DNA of 64,000 nucleotides from NCBI GenBank assembly GCA_902168205.1, contig CABHOK010000003.1, positions 620,001 to 684,000 on the forward strand. The letters run 5' to 3'. This document shows positions 9,578 to 17,685 of this stretch, in pieces. The translations under genes and the position numbers were made by a program. Positions within the stretch are counted from its first letter, which is position 1, and each line of letters begins with the position of its first letter. The notes under the pieces are model-generated. The model was not told where the DNA came from. It saw nothing but the letters and a program-made list of their open reading frames with translations, and searched no databases. The DNA is from an uncultured Chitinophaga sp. (GTDB taxonomy: Bacteria > Bacteroidota > Bacteroidia > Cytophagales > Cyclobacteriaceae).

Positions 9578-9613
9578 TGCCGGACGTTGACCACGTCCGG
9601 CATTTGTTTTTTT
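9578..9613 (+). terminator. Intrinsic terminator of the dcw cluster
   Basis: A perfect 10-bp stem (TGCCGGACGT at 9578-9587 with ACGTCCGGCA at 9593-9602), a 5-nt loop, then a T-rich tract to 9613. Placed 191 nt after ftsZ, it should end transcription of the division genes. Confidence 0.9.
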
Positions 9614-9699
9614 AGGCTGCTGGGTTCTGGCGGCTGGCTGCAAGACGTGTGCGCGTGGTTAGCGTGTATCGGATGTAATTACAGCAATGTTCAATTTTT

Positions 9700-9734
9700 T
9701 TTGTGCATAGTACATTGAAGATCAATATATTTTG
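9700..9734 (+). promoter_or_regulatory. Possible promoter of the padR operon
   Basis: TTTG at 9700-9703 and TATATTTTG at 9726-9734, 22 nt apart, approximate the Bacteroidota -33/-7 pair. The spacing is at the long end and the -7 word is one base out, so this is tentative. It sits about 35 nt before the chosen padR start. Confidence 0.35.
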
Positions 9735-9769
9735 TTTTGATACATCATAATTCTATGTATATTCGTTCT

Positions 9770-10108
9770 ATGTATTCGAAAGAACTGCTGAAAGGTACGC
9801 TCACGGCTATAATTTTGAAATTACTGGCGGATCATGAGAAAATGTACGGCTATGAAATTTCGCAGCACGTAAAGGAATTGACGGGAGGTAAGATTCATCT
9901 GAAGGATGGTTCGCTATATCCGGCCTTGCAGAAGATGACGGCCGATGGATTGCTTTCCTATAAAGAAGAGTATATAGGGAAACGCGTTCGCAAGTACTAT
10001 TTCTTAACAAAGAAAGGGCAGAAGGAAAAAATAGCTTACCTCGAAGAGCTTAGGGATTTTATTGGTACACTGAACAAGATTGTTTTTCCGCAATTGAAAT
10101 CGATATGA
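9770..10108 (+). CDS. PadR-family transcriptional regulator
   Basis: Small winged-helix regulator of 112 residues from the ATG at 9770, the start that matches the family's MYSKELLKG opening; ATG 9755 would add five residues. PadR motifs are clear: KMYGYEISQHVKEL, then KDGSLYPALQKM, and the wing region RVRKYYFLTKKG. PadR proteins are usually repressors of an adjacent operon. The last four bases overlap the start of the next gene (ATGA), a strong sign of cotranscription. TTCTATGTAT occurs twice at the start region (9751 and 9766), possibly part of an autoregulatory site; that is inference. Confidence 0.9.
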   Translation: MYSKELLKGTLTAIILKLLADHEKMYGYEISQHVKELTGGKIHLKDGSLYPALQKMTADGLLSYKEEYIGKRVRKYYFLTKKGQKEKIAYLEELRDFIGTLNKIVFPQLKSI

Positions 10109-10710
10109 CGCTGTCCGAAGAACAGGTAGAGTATATACGAAGTCGCGTGAAACATGGCGGTATAGGTATAACAGCGCTGCAGGACGATGTGCTGGATCAT
10201 TTATGTTGTGTGGTAGAGTTGAAGATGGAAGAAGATATACCGTTTGATGTAGCGCTCACGAAGGCGATACAGGAATTCGCCCCGGAGGGATTGGCAGAGA
10301 TTGAACAGGAAACGCTTTTATTGTTAAACGCTAAACTGATGAACATGAAAAAGATTATGTATGGCATCGGATTCGCCTCTACGAGCGGTATGAGTATGGG
10401 TGTTACGTTCAAACTTTTACATATGCCGGGTGGCGATCAATTGGTAACGTATGGCTTTCTGACCTTCGCACTTATTTTCTTGCCACTGGCAGTGATCAAT
10501 CATTTTAAAGTAAATCTTCAGGCTCCGTGGACAGATCGTGCCCGCATCATTCTGGGTATCTTAAGCGCACTTGCTACAGGCATGGCCGTTGTATTCAAAT
10601 TGTTTCACCTGCAATGGGCCGATGTGCTTTTACTTACGGGAGCCGGGCTGTTCAGCTTTGGTTTTCTACCATTTTTGTTTTTTACGATGTATAAGAGGTC
10701 GATATCGTGA
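10105..10710 (+). CDS. PadR-associated membrane protein with HAAS-like N-terminus
   Basis: 201 residues. The soluble N-terminal helical region (about 1-70, with LQDDVLDHLCCVVE and an acidic second half) resembles the HAAS/DUF1700-type domains often encoded after PadR regulators. About four hydrophobic helices follow, ending in a basic C-terminus. The start overlaps the padR stop in an ATGA arrangement, so the two are coupled. In such pairs the membrane protein is usually the regulated partner, but its biochemical role is unknown. Confidence is high that the gene is real, moderate for the HAAS label. Confidence 0.75.
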   Translation: MTLSEEQVEYIRSRVKHGGIGITALQDDVLDHLCCVVELKMEEDIPFDVALTKAIQEFAPEGLAEIEQETLLLLNAKLMNMKKIMYGIGFASTSGMSMGVTFKLLHMPGGDQLVTYGFLTFALIFLPLAVINHFKVNLQAPWTDRARIILGILSALATGMAVVFKLFHLQWADVLLLTGAGLFSFGFLPFLFFTMYKRSIS

Positions 10711-10774
10711 TTGTACGGGGAGAATTTTAAAAACGAAGCGTGTATATTGGAAGAACATTCTAAATACCCCACGA

Positions 10775-11968
10775 ATGAATTTCCCAAAATACTTTTCGCT
10801 GATCGTGGCAACAGTTTTTTTATTGGGTTGCAAGGAGGATGATGAAGTTGTGCCGGGCGGTGATGACGCTCGCCTCGTTCATGTGAATGTGGCTGATGCT
10901 GTGGTCATGTTCTCCGAAGAAAATCCTCAAAAACCAATTGAGGTTAAAGGACATGTATACCTTCATGAAACTTTATATAAAGTCGGAGCGACTGGATCAT
11001 TGATAGAAGCGGGGTTTACCATTGAAGGAAAATCAAAGGGTGGATTTGATACCTATGTAGTTAACGATATCGATGATCAGTACTTTTTGATTTCATTCTA
11101 CAGACGTGAGGAGTCGTACTTCATTAACAAGAAGACTGGTGAAGCGATCGAAACAAAATATATTCTTACAGATGAATTATCTTCGGAATATGCAGTCTTC
11201 CAGGATAAGTACTTTTACTATGGTGATCTTGATAACAGGGAACACGTCATCACCAGGTATTTGCGTGAAGAGGCAACCGATGATGAAATAGTAATGGATG
11301 CATTCGATAAACTATATGTTGATAGAGAAGGGGTTCTTTATTATACTTTGCAGGATGAACTGTATGCATATGTTGACGGTTGGCCCGCGAAAGTAGTTGA
11401 TAATTGCAAGTTGGTTTATAACGATGTATACGGAAATCTATATGCAGTGGCGGAAGGCGGCATAATATACTTTATAGGTGACGGCACCATAAAGGGAAAT
11501 ACATACCTTACGATGAGTATGGATGTCGGGTTCAAGCCGCAATCATCAGCTGTTGTTGGTGGTGGGGTGACATTAGGACTGTTTAAAGACGAGGAGTTTG
11601 ATTGCTACCTGTATAATTTTGAACGAAACAAAACGATGATGAAGATACGGGAGAACAGTCCAGGCTTTGAAGCAATAGCAATGGATTCCTCCGGTACCGT
11701 ATTGTCAATCTTCTTCAGCGAAAACGATCAGAGAGCTATTATGCATGTAGATGTTTCTGATTCTACCAGGACTGAAACGGTTGTGCAAACGAGTCTTGAT
11801 GAGCCAATAGAAAATATATATACCATCAATGAAGATATGGTAATACTACCCGTTTGCGAACAGGTAGGTGACATTGAATGTCTCACCTATATAAAATATA
11901 TGAAGCATGATGGTTCAGTTTATCTCTTGTCAGACAAGAAACGATATGGTACTATCATAAAGTTGTAA
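10775..11968 (+). CDS. Hypothetical lipoprotein, 397 residues
   Basis: Start chosen at ATG 10775 because it opens a lipoprotein signal (MNFPKYFSLIVATV, lipobox LLGC followed by acidic residues, which in this phylum often means surface export). The frame remains open upstream to 10571, but that part overlaps the preceding gene and looks non-coding. The mature part has many short beta-like repeats with Tyr, Asp and Gly (for example YAYVDGWPAKVV and NLYAVAEGGIIYF), suggesting a beta-propeller, though no family is recognised. Base composition is more AT-rich than its neighbours. It lies 64 nt after the PadR partner gene and may be in the same operon. Confidence 0.7.
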   Translation: MNFPKYFSLIVATVFLLGCKEDDEVVPGGDDARLVHVNVADAVVMFSEENPQKPIEVKGHVYLHETLYKVGATGSLIEAGFTIEGKSKGGFDTYVVNDIDDQYFLISFYRREESYFINKKTGEAIETKYILTDELSSEYAVFQDKYFYYGDLDNREHVITRYLREEATDDEIVMDAFDKLYVDREGVLYYTLQDELYAYVDGWPAKVVDNCKLVYNDVYGNLYAVAEGGIIYFIGDGTIKGNTYLTMSMDVGFKPQSSAVVGGGVTLGLFKDEEFDCYLYNFERNKTMMKIRENSPGFEAIAMDSSGTVLSIFFSENDQRAIMHVDVSDSTRTETVVQTSLDEPIENIYTINEDMVILPVCEQVGDIECLTYIKYMKHDGSVYLLSDKKRYGTIIKL

Positions 11969-12015
11969 GCTATATGGCCGTGTGAAGCTGCTAAGTTTCC
12001 TCGCGGTTCACAGCT

Positions 12016-12041
12016 CGCAACTAGCCTTTCAGCTAGTCGCG
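12016..12041. repeat. Hairpin overlapping the nth stop codon
   Basis: ACTAGC at 12020-12025 pairs with GCTAGT at 12032-12037, and the stem continues with CGC/GCG after one mismatch. The nth stop codon (complement at 12033-12035) lies in one arm. There is no T-run, so it is not a standard terminator. The preceding bases (11979-12015) are rich in AGCTG/CTCGC words also seen near 9616 and 30630. Confidence 0.5.
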
Positions 12042-12668
12042 CAGTTCCTTCCGCATATACTTCGAACAAATCGGACACTCCATCCACTGGTGTCCCCGGG
12101 CGGGGCAAAACTTTCTGCCGAAGTATATAAATTGTAGGTGGACTTTATTCCATTTCTCTTTTGGAATCAGTCGCTTCAGGTCGTGCTCGGTTTGCTCTAC
12201 ACTTTTACCGTTGGTTAATGCCCAGCGATAGGCAAGACGATGTATATGTGTATCAACCGGGAAGGCAGGAATACCAAACCACTGCGTCATCACAACCGAT
12301 GCTGTTTTATGTCCTACAGCCGGAAGTTCTTCGAGTGCTTCAAATGTATTAGGTACTTCACCGTTATACTTGTCGATTAATATCTGCGATAAACCATATA
12401 TACCCTTCGATTTCATAGGAGAGAGTCCGCAGGGTCTGATGATGTCACGGATTTCCTCTACCGACATCTTTACCATGTCATACGGATTATCCGCACGTTT
12501 GAAAAGAGTCGGTGTTGTTTTGTTTACGCGCTCATCGGTGCATTGAGCCGAGAGTAAAACAGATACGAGTAATGTATAGGCGTCTTTATGATGCAACGGC
12601 ACTTCCGGCTCCGGAAAGTGGTGGTCGAGTATAGCCAGAATGTCGTTTACTTTTTCAGCTTTCGTCAT
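12033..12668 (-). CDS. nth: Endonuclease III-like DNA glycosylase/AP lyase
   Basis: Base-excision repair enzyme for oxidised pyrimidines. The helix-hairpin-helix LPAVGHKTASVV contains the catalytic Lys, and FPVDTHIHR contains the catalytic Asp. Length 211 residues is standard. The C-terminus is odd: E. coli Nth holds a 4Fe-4S cluster with C-x6-C-x2-C-x5-C, but here the region reads FCPARGHQWMECPICSKY, giving only three cysteines (C-x9-C-x2-C) and no fourth before the end. The cluster is therefore probably absent or held differently. The gene lies 39 nt downstream of the NamZ-like gene on the same strand, possibly cotranscribed. Confidence 0.93.
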   Translation of the reverse strand: MTKAEKVNDILAILDHHFPEPEVPLHHKDAYTLLVSVLLSAQCTDERVNKTTPTLFKRADNPYDMVKMSVEEIRDIIRPCGLSPMKSKGIYGLSQILIDKYNGEVPNTFEALEELPAVGHKTASVVMTQWFGIPAFPVDTHIHRLAYRWALTNGKSVEQTEHDLKRLIPKEKWNKVHLQFIYFGRKFCPARGHQWMECPICSKYMRKELRD

Positions 12669-12707
12669 AGAATAATTACCGGTATAAATAACGATCGGTA
12701 TAACCGC

Positions 12708-13928
12708 TTATGGATATAACAGGTACTTCTCTCTTTTCTTTTTATATTCTTCCAAACCGGCTTTCCACGTTTCGCGTATCTGCTCTTCGGTAAGTCCGTC
12801 TTTGATCTGCTGTTTCAATTCGGTAGTACCGGCAAGTGTATCGAAGTAAGGAACAAAGAATTTTTCCTTATCCGGATAGGCTTTATAGAGTTGGATTACA
12901 TAGCTGAGATCAATTCTTCTCGCAACTGGTACATTTCGCAGATCAAGCCCGTAGCATAATTTGTTTTCGAGTGGTGGCGAAGTAGACATGCCTGGTATAC
13001 TCACCGGTGTAAATTGAAAAGGCATGTTTTTTAACTCCGGATTTCCGAGTATCTGGAACGGAATTTGTGTTCCGCGTCCTACACTGATCACAGTACCTTC
13101 AAACAAACAGATTGATGGATACAAGCGTATAGCCTGATCGTTGGGCAGGTTTGGTGACGGGCGTACCGGCAGCGAGTAATCATCCGTGTGTTTCCAGTTC
13201 TTCATCTGTATCACCTCGATGTCGCATTTAACATGATTGGTGAGCCAGCCTTCTCCGTTAATCATGTGCGCCAGCTCTCCAACGGTAAGTCCGTGTGTAA
13301 TCGGTATAGTATGCATCGCCACCAACGACTTCAGCGGATATTGGTTGATCGGCCCATCCACATACGCATTCGGGTTGGGTCTGTCGAGAATAAACATTTT
13401 TTTATGCAACTCGGCACAAGCCTCCATCATATAGTGCATGGTGCTGATATAGGTATAGAATCGTGTGCCCACATCCTGAATGTCGAACACAACTATATCT
13501 ACATTGCTGAGTTGCTCGGGTGTAGGTTTATAGTTTTTACCATAGAGCGATACTACGGGTAAACCTGTTTTGCTGTCAACACCATCTTTCACATGCTCGC
13601 CATCGGCAGCAGCACCGCGAAAGCCGTGCTCCGGACCGAAGATCTTCACGAGGTTTGCTCCGAGGCTTTTCAACGTATCGGCCAGGTGTCTTTTGCCGAC
13701 TATGGAAGTCTGATTTACCACGAGTGCTACACGCTGGTTCTGCAATTTGCTCAATAGCACATCAAGCTGCTCGGCACCCAACGCAAGCTTGCCGGGTTTC
13801 GTAGCAGGTGCAGGCTGTTCTGCAACCGGAGGCTTCTCAATGGGAGGCGGTGTGGTGGTGGTGGTTGTATTTTTAGGACTGCGACAGGCAATACTGGCCA
13901 GCAACAGAAACAACAATTTTATTCTCAT
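12708..13928 (-). CDS. DUF1343 / NamZ-like exo-beta-N-acetylmuramidase, lipoprotein
   Basis: 406 residues. The N-terminus is a lipoprotein-type signal (LLFLLLASIAC) followed by a Thr/Pro-rich linker up to about residue 45. The DUF1343 core is clear: FGPEHGFRG, VFDIQDVGTRFYTY, FILDRPNP and RPSPNLP. The founding member, B. subtilis NamZ (YbbC, GH171), removes terminal MurNAc from peptidoglycan fragments, so this protein probably acts on cell-wall turnover products in the periplasm or at the outer membrane. No MurNAc kinase or transporter is adjacent. Family assignment is firm; the substrate is inferred from it. Confidence 0.88.
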   Translation of the reverse strand: MRIKLLFLLLASIACRSPKNTTTTTTPPPIEKPPVAEQPAPATKPGKLALGAEQLDVLLSKLQNQRVALVVNQTSIVGKRHLADTLKSLGANLVKIFGPEHGFRGAAADGEHVKDGVDSKTGLPVVSLYGKNYKPTPEQLSNVDIVVFDIQDVGTRFYTYISTMHYMMEACAELHKKMFILDRPNPNAYVDGPINQYPLKSLVAMHTIPITHGLTVGELAHMINGEGWLTNHVKCDIEVIQMKNWKHTDDYSLPVRPSPNLPNDQAIRLYPSICLFEGTVISVGRGTQIPFQILGNPELKNMPFQFTPVSIPGMSTSPPLENKLCYGLDLRNVPVARRIDLSYVIQLYKAYPDKEKFFVPYFDTLAGTTELKQQIKDGLTEEQIRETWKAGLEEYKKKREKYLLYP

Positions 13929-13953
13929 ACACAGTTATTAAAAGATGATAGTC

Positions 13954-13983
13954 TTTGATGGCGGCTTTTCAAATCCTATTTTG
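13954..13983 (+). promoter_or_regulatory. Promoter of the LolC/E-like gene
   Basis: TTTG at 13954-13957, a 19-nt spacer, then TATTTTG at 13977-13983. This fits the Bacteroidota -33/-7 promoter with the usual spacing, the -7 element being one T short of TANNTTTG. The TTG start is about 35 nt further on. Confidence 0.55.
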
Positions 13984-14018
13984 CATCAATCATTGCGCTG
14001 AAAAGTTAGTAAGAAGAG

Positions 14019-15239
14019 TTGAACCTTTCGTATTTCATATCCAAAAGAATAAGCCGCGAACAAAAGCAAGGCTTCTCATCTACCATTCATCGCATCGCGA
14101 TCTTCAGTATTGGTATTGGATTAGGTGCTGCTATTATTTCGTTTCTGATTATGAAAGGTTTTCAGGAAACGGTGAAGAACAAGATATATAGTTTCAGCGG
14201 CCACCTGATGATTACACGCTTTACAATGAACAACTCCACGGACGAACAACCGATGAAGTTTCATATAGATGTATATGATCACCCGGAGCGCTATCCGAAT
14301 GTTCGCCACGTACAGGAGTTCTCACATAAAGCTGGCCTGGTAAAAACAGATGAAGAAGTATTGGGTGTAGTGATGAAAGGAGTGGGGAAAAGTTTTGACA
14401 TAAAATCATTCGGGGAAAATTTACTCGAAGGAAAATTTATAGAGTTCCCTGACTCGGGCTATGCAAACCAGGTTGTTATCAGTAAGATCATCGCCGATAA
14501 ACTTAATCTGAAAGTTGGTGATAACATCATTGTTCATTTCTTTCAGAATCCTCCACGCTTCCGAAAGCTTAAAGTGGCTGGTATCTATGAAACGAATCTC
14601 TCTGAATATTTTGATAGTAAAGTAATTATAGGAGATATACGATTGATCCAGCGATTGAATGACTGGTCCGATAGCCTCGCAGGAGGTATTGAAGTGTTTA
14701 CCAACGATGTTGAGCACATCGATGACACCGGTCTCGCTATAGGGCAAAAGATGGATTTCGATCTGAACATTGAACGTGTCAGCGATCGGTATCAGCAAGT
14801 GTTCGAGTGGCTCAACCTGTTAAGCCGTCAGGTAAATATTCTGCTTGGCATTATTCTTACAGTAGTGTGCGTCAATATGATTTCTATTGTATTGATATTA
14901 GTAATGGAGCGAACCCAGATGATTGGTATGTTGAAAGCACTGGGTGGAGGTGATAAACTGATACGCTCGATCTTTGTTTACCAAGGTGTGAGTCTTATAC
15001 TGAAAGGCCTGCTGTTAGGCAACGTAATTGGTTTGGGATTGTGTTATCTGCAATATCGGTTCAAATTCGTTAAATTGAATCCACACGATTATTATATGAG
15101 CGTTGTGCCCATTAGCTGGCATTGGGAAATCGTGGGATTATTAAACCTGACTACCTTCCTGGTCGTTACGGTGGTGCTGCTGGTACCAACGATGGTAATT
15201 ACGCGCGTAAGCCCGATAAAGGCGATTCGTTTTGATTAA
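14019..15239 (+). CDS. LolC/LolE-family ABC transporter permease
   Basis: 406 residues with the FtsX/MacB permease layout: one N-terminal helix (about 25-48, FSIGIGLGAAIISFLIM), a large periplasmic domain (50-265), then three helices, including LLGIILTVVCVNMISIVLIL and the coupling-helix region MERTQMIGMLKALG. The C-terminus has the SPIKAIRFD ending typical of this family. In Bacteroidota single LolC/E-like permeases are thought to move lipoproteins toward the outer membrane. The ATPase partner is not in this neighbourhood. The start is TTG 14019, supported by the N-terminal ISKR(I/F) pattern and a promoter upstream. Confidence 0.85.
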   Translation: MNLSYFISKRISREQKQGFSSTIHRIAIFSIGIGLGAAIISFLIMKGFQETVKNKIYSFSGHLMITRFTMNNSTDEQPMKFHIDVYDHPERYPNVRHVQEFSHKAGLVKTDEEVLGVVMKGVGKSFDIKSFGENLLEGKFIEFPDSGYANQVVISKIIADKLNLKVGDNIIVHFFQNPPRFRKLKVAGIYETNLSEYFDSKVIIGDIRLIQRLNDWSDSLAGGIEVFTNDVEHIDDTGLAIGQKMDFDLNIERVSDRYQQVFEWLNLLSRQVNILLGIILTVVCVNMISIVLILVMERTQMIGMLKALGGGDKLIRSIFVYQGVSLILKGLLLGNVIGLGLCYLQYRFKFVKLNPHDYYMSVVPISWHWEIVGLLNLTTFLVVTVVLLVPTMVITRVSPIKAIRFD

Positions 15240-15282
15240 TGTTAATCAATGTTAATAATCGTTTAAACTTCAAATAATTTCC

Positions 15283-15290
15283 TACTTTTG
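15283..15290 (+). promoter_or_regulatory. -7 promoter element TACTTTTG
   Basis: Exact TANNTTTG match 43 nt before the ATG at 15333. A weak TTTA at 15262-15265 could serve as the -33 part. Probably drives the unknown gene that follows. Confidence 0.5.
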
Positions 15291-15332
15291 TTATTGTAAG
15301 GAGCCCACCTTATACAGAAATGTTTTAATGTC

Positions 15333-15890
15333 ATGCAATTAAAATTCAAAAATCCTGTCAGGCCTGACCTGACATCAACAATCCAGAAGCGAAACCGCAG
15401 GCTTCAAGCGTTTTTTAATGCTAAAAACCTCGATGTGCGGTTGCACGGTGATGCACAGAATCCGCTCATGGTATTATGCGGATGTGTTGGTCTGTCTGCT
15501 TATGTTCACAACTTTGACTTGCGCATGTTGGACAAGCCCAACCAAGGCGAAGTAATGCGGATTTTCAAGCTGACGGAAATTGTACAAGGTACACGCGAAG
15601 ATGTTGTAGAATGGCTGCAGAAATATCCGCAAATGCCACTTTACCGCATTCAGCATGCAAACAGCAAATTGTTTTTATGTGGTTTTAACTTTGTTGATCG
15701 TGAGCAGAAGTTGGGTCGCTACCCTGTTTTTGCAAGAGAAGATTATCACATCTACAAACAACGCGAAGCTGCGGAAGACATTCTCAACATGCTAAAGGAA
15801 GATGGCTACGAAGCCGAGATCACCGAACCGGATCTGGAGTTGGTGAAGTCGCACGTAGGACCTATCACTTTCGTAGGCTTGCAGGATTAG
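15333..15890 (+). CDS. Conserved-looking protein of unknown function, 185 residues
   Basis: I do not recognise a family. It is a soluble, basic-to-neutral protein with no signal peptide or membrane segment. The N-terminal third is basic (TIQKRNRRLQAFFNAK) and is followed by a hydrophobic, Cys-containing stretch (MVLCGCVGLSAYVH), a central domain with paired aromatic/basic residues, and an acidic C-terminus. It has its own -7 element and a terminator at 15915, so it appears to be a monocistronic gene. Coding reality is supported by codon pattern, promoter and terminator; function is unknown. Confidence 0.75.
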   Translation: MQLKFKNPVRPDLTSTIQKRNRRLQAFFNAKNLDVRLHGDAQNPLMVLCGCVGLSAYVHNFDLRMLDKPNQGEVMRIFKLTEIVQGTREDVVEWLQKYPQMPLYRIQHANSKLFLCGFNFVDREQKLGRYPVFAREDYHIYKQREAAEDILNMLKEDGYEAEITEPDLELVKSHVGPITFVGLQD

Positions 15891-15914
15891 GCTTTCAAAA
15901 CACTTTAATCTTAG

Positions 15915-15948
15915 TGGTTGATCTGAAAAAGGTCAACCATTTTTTTTT
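15915..15948 (+). terminator. Intrinsic terminator
   Basis: TGGTTGATC (15915-15923) pairs with GGTCAACCA (15931-15939) with one G-T pair, followed by nine T's. It ends the 15333-15890 gene. The last bases overlap the stop codon of the convergent glycosyltransferase. Confidence 0.85.
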
Positions 15949-16699
15949 AGGGCTGTGCCGGTATATATTTCTTGAACCAGCTCTGGATCGTCATCTGTAA
16001 AACACCAAAAAATGCTTCCTTGAAAATGCCAGGCGACATTTTGGATTCTCCGCGGGTGCGATCAGTAAAAATGATAGGTACTTCTTTCAATACAAAGCCG
16101 AACTTCCAGGCTATAAATTTCATTTCGATCTGGAAAGCATACCCAACAAATCGGATCTGGTCGAGTGGTATAGTTTCCAATACTTTGCGGCTATAGCATA
16201 CAAAGCCGGCCGTGGTATCGTGCACCGGTATACTGGTGATGAGGCGCACATAACTGCTCGCAAAATAGGAGAGCAGCACGCGGCCCATAGGCCAGTTCAC
16301 TACATTGACTCCGGTAGCGTAACGCGACCCGATCGATACATCGCTTCCAAACTCAGCACACGACAGGTATAGATGTACCAGGTCTTTCGGATCGTGTGAA
16401 AAATCGGCGTCCATTTCCAATATATAGTCATAGCCGCGTTCAAGCGCAAACTTGAAACCGGTAATATAGGCTGTACCCAGGCCAAGTTTACCGGGGCGCT
16501 TCAGTAAATGTAGCTTTGTTTCGGTGGGCGTGTTGTAAGCCTCCTGGAGTTGCTCCACGATTTGCGCGGTGCCATCCGGAGAATTATCATCAACAATCAG
16601 GATGTGAAATTCCTTGGGTAATGCAAATACAGTATCAATGATCGAGCGAATATTCTCCCGTTCCTTATAGGTAGGAATTATGACAATTGCATTACTCAC
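15947..16699 (-). CDS. GT2 glycosyltransferase, polyprenol-phosphate mannosyltransferase-like
   Basis: 250-residue family 2 glycosyltransferase of the dolichol/polyprenol-monophosphate mannose synthase type. Seen motifs: IIPTYKERENI at the start, VDDNSPDGTAQIV (nucleotide binding), EMDADFSHDP (the DxD motif), and DRTRGESKM near the end, characteristic of this subgroup. There is no C-terminal membrane domain, so it would be a peripheral cytoplasmic enzyme making a polyprenyl-phosphate sugar donor for envelope glycans or protein glycosylation. The sugar is not certain from sequence. It stands alone between convergent and same-strand neighbours and has a good promoter at 16720-16749. Confidence 0.88.
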   Translation of the reverse strand: MSNAIVIIPTYKERENIRSIIDTVFALPKEFHILIVDDNSPDGTAQIVEQLQEAYNTPTETKLHLLKRPGKLGLGTAYITGFKFALERGYDYILEMDADFSHDPKDLVHLYLSCAEFGSDVSIGSRYATGVNVVNWPMGRVLLSYFASSYVRLITSIPVHDTTAGFVCYSRKVLETIPLDQIRFVGYAFQIEMKFIAWKFGFVLKEVPIIFTDRTRGESKMSPGIFKEAFFGVLQMTIQSWFKKYIPAQP

Positions 16700-16719
16700 G
16701 ACTTCCTTTTGGTTACTGG

Positions 16720-16749
16720 CAAATCTATAAAAAGTAAAAAACTAAACAA
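16720..16749 (-). promoter_or_regulatory. Promoter of the GT2 gene
   Basis: On the minus strand, TTG (complement of 16747-16749), a 19-nt spacer and TAGATTTG (complement of 16720-16727), an exact TANNTTTG match. The start codon at 16699 is about 21 nt downstream. One of the best promoter matches in the window. Confidence 0.65.
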
Positions 16750-16836
16750 TCGATTTAAGATTTACCCATAGTAAATTTAATACGCACATGCATCCTTTTA
16801 ATTTCTGTAAATACTGAATATTTCTGATTCGCAAAT

Positions 16837-16877
16837 AAAAAAACGAAAGGCCGAATGTTACTTCAGCCTTTCGTTTT
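16837..16877 (-). terminator. Terminator of sdhCAB
   Basis: AACGAAAGGC at 16842-16851 pairs perfectly with GCCTTTCGTT at 16866-16875. On the minus strand the stem is followed by a run of T's (complement of the A-run 16837-16843). It lies 26 nt past the sdhB stop. Confidence 0.9.
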
Positions 16878-16902
16878 CTATTTGATTGCAAGACTTTTCT
16901 GT

Positions 16903-17676
16903 CTAGTGTCCTTCGCCCGTTGAAACTGTTTCCTGGGAACCGAATGATGCCGCAAAGTAATCGCGGTTCATGCGGGCAATGTTGGTCAGCTTAATTTCTT
17001 TCGGACATTCAGCTTCGCAAGCTCCGATGTTGGTACAGTTACCAAAACCTTCTTCGTCCATTTGACTTACCATCGACATCGCTCTGCGGTCGCGTTCTGG
17101 TTGCCCTTGCGGTAACAAAGCCAGTTGCGAAATTTTAGCAGACACAAACAACATCGCTGAAGAGTTCGGGCAAGCCGCTACGCAGGCACCGCAGCCTATA
17201 CATGCAGCAGCATCCATTGCTTTTTCAGCATCGTCTTTATTTACAGGAAGGTTGTTGGCATCTTGTGCCTGACCTGTATTTACACTCACAAAACCTCCGG
17301 ATGCAATGATGCGGTCAAATGCATTACGATCCGTTACAAGATCTTTGATGATTGGAAATGCTTTCGATCTCCAGGGCTCTACATAGATTGTATCACCATC
17401 GTTGAACGTACGCATATATAGCTGGCATGTAGTGGCTGCATGGTGCGGGCCGTGTGCACGACCGTTGATATACATGCTGCACATACCACAGATACCTTCA
17501 CGGCAATCATGATCAAACGCAATAGGCTCTTCACCTTTACGCACCAGGTTGTCGTTCAATATGTCAATCATTTCCAGGAACGACATGTCTGCATTGACGT
17601 TATCAATGCTATAGTCTACTAACTTACCTGGCGTATTAGCATTTTTCTGGCGCCAAACCTTTAAGTTAAATTTCAT
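16903..17676 (-). CDS. sdhB: Succinate dehydrogenase/fumarate reductase iron-sulfur subunit
   Basis: 257 residues, carrying electrons from the flavin to the membrane quinone site. Cluster ligands are visible in order: the 2Fe-2S group in CREGICGMC with a later Cys in TTCQLYM, the 4Fe-4S group [13 protein letters not shown], and a third group with [16 protein letters not shown]. It is the last gene of sdhCAB, 9 nt after sdhA, and is followed by a terminator. The pairing with a single-subunit diheme-type anchor is the type B arrangement. The direction of catalysis (succinate oxidation or fumarate reduction) cannot be read from sequence; a mainly aerobic role is likely for Cytophagales. Confidence 0.96.
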   Translation of the reverse strand: MKFNLKVWRQKNANTPGKLVDYSIDNVNADMSFLEMIDILNDNLVRKGEEPIAFDHDCREGICGMCSMYINGRAHGPHHAATTCQLYMRTFNDGDTIYVEPWRSKAFPIIKDLVTDRNAFDRIIASGGFVSVNTGQAQDANNLPVNKDDAEKAMDAAACIGCGACVAACPNSSAMLFVSAKISQLALLPQGQPERDRRAMSMVSQMDEEGFGNCTNIGACEAECPKEIKLTNIARMNRDYFAASFGSQETVSTGEGH

Positions 17677-17685
17677 GATCCCTTA

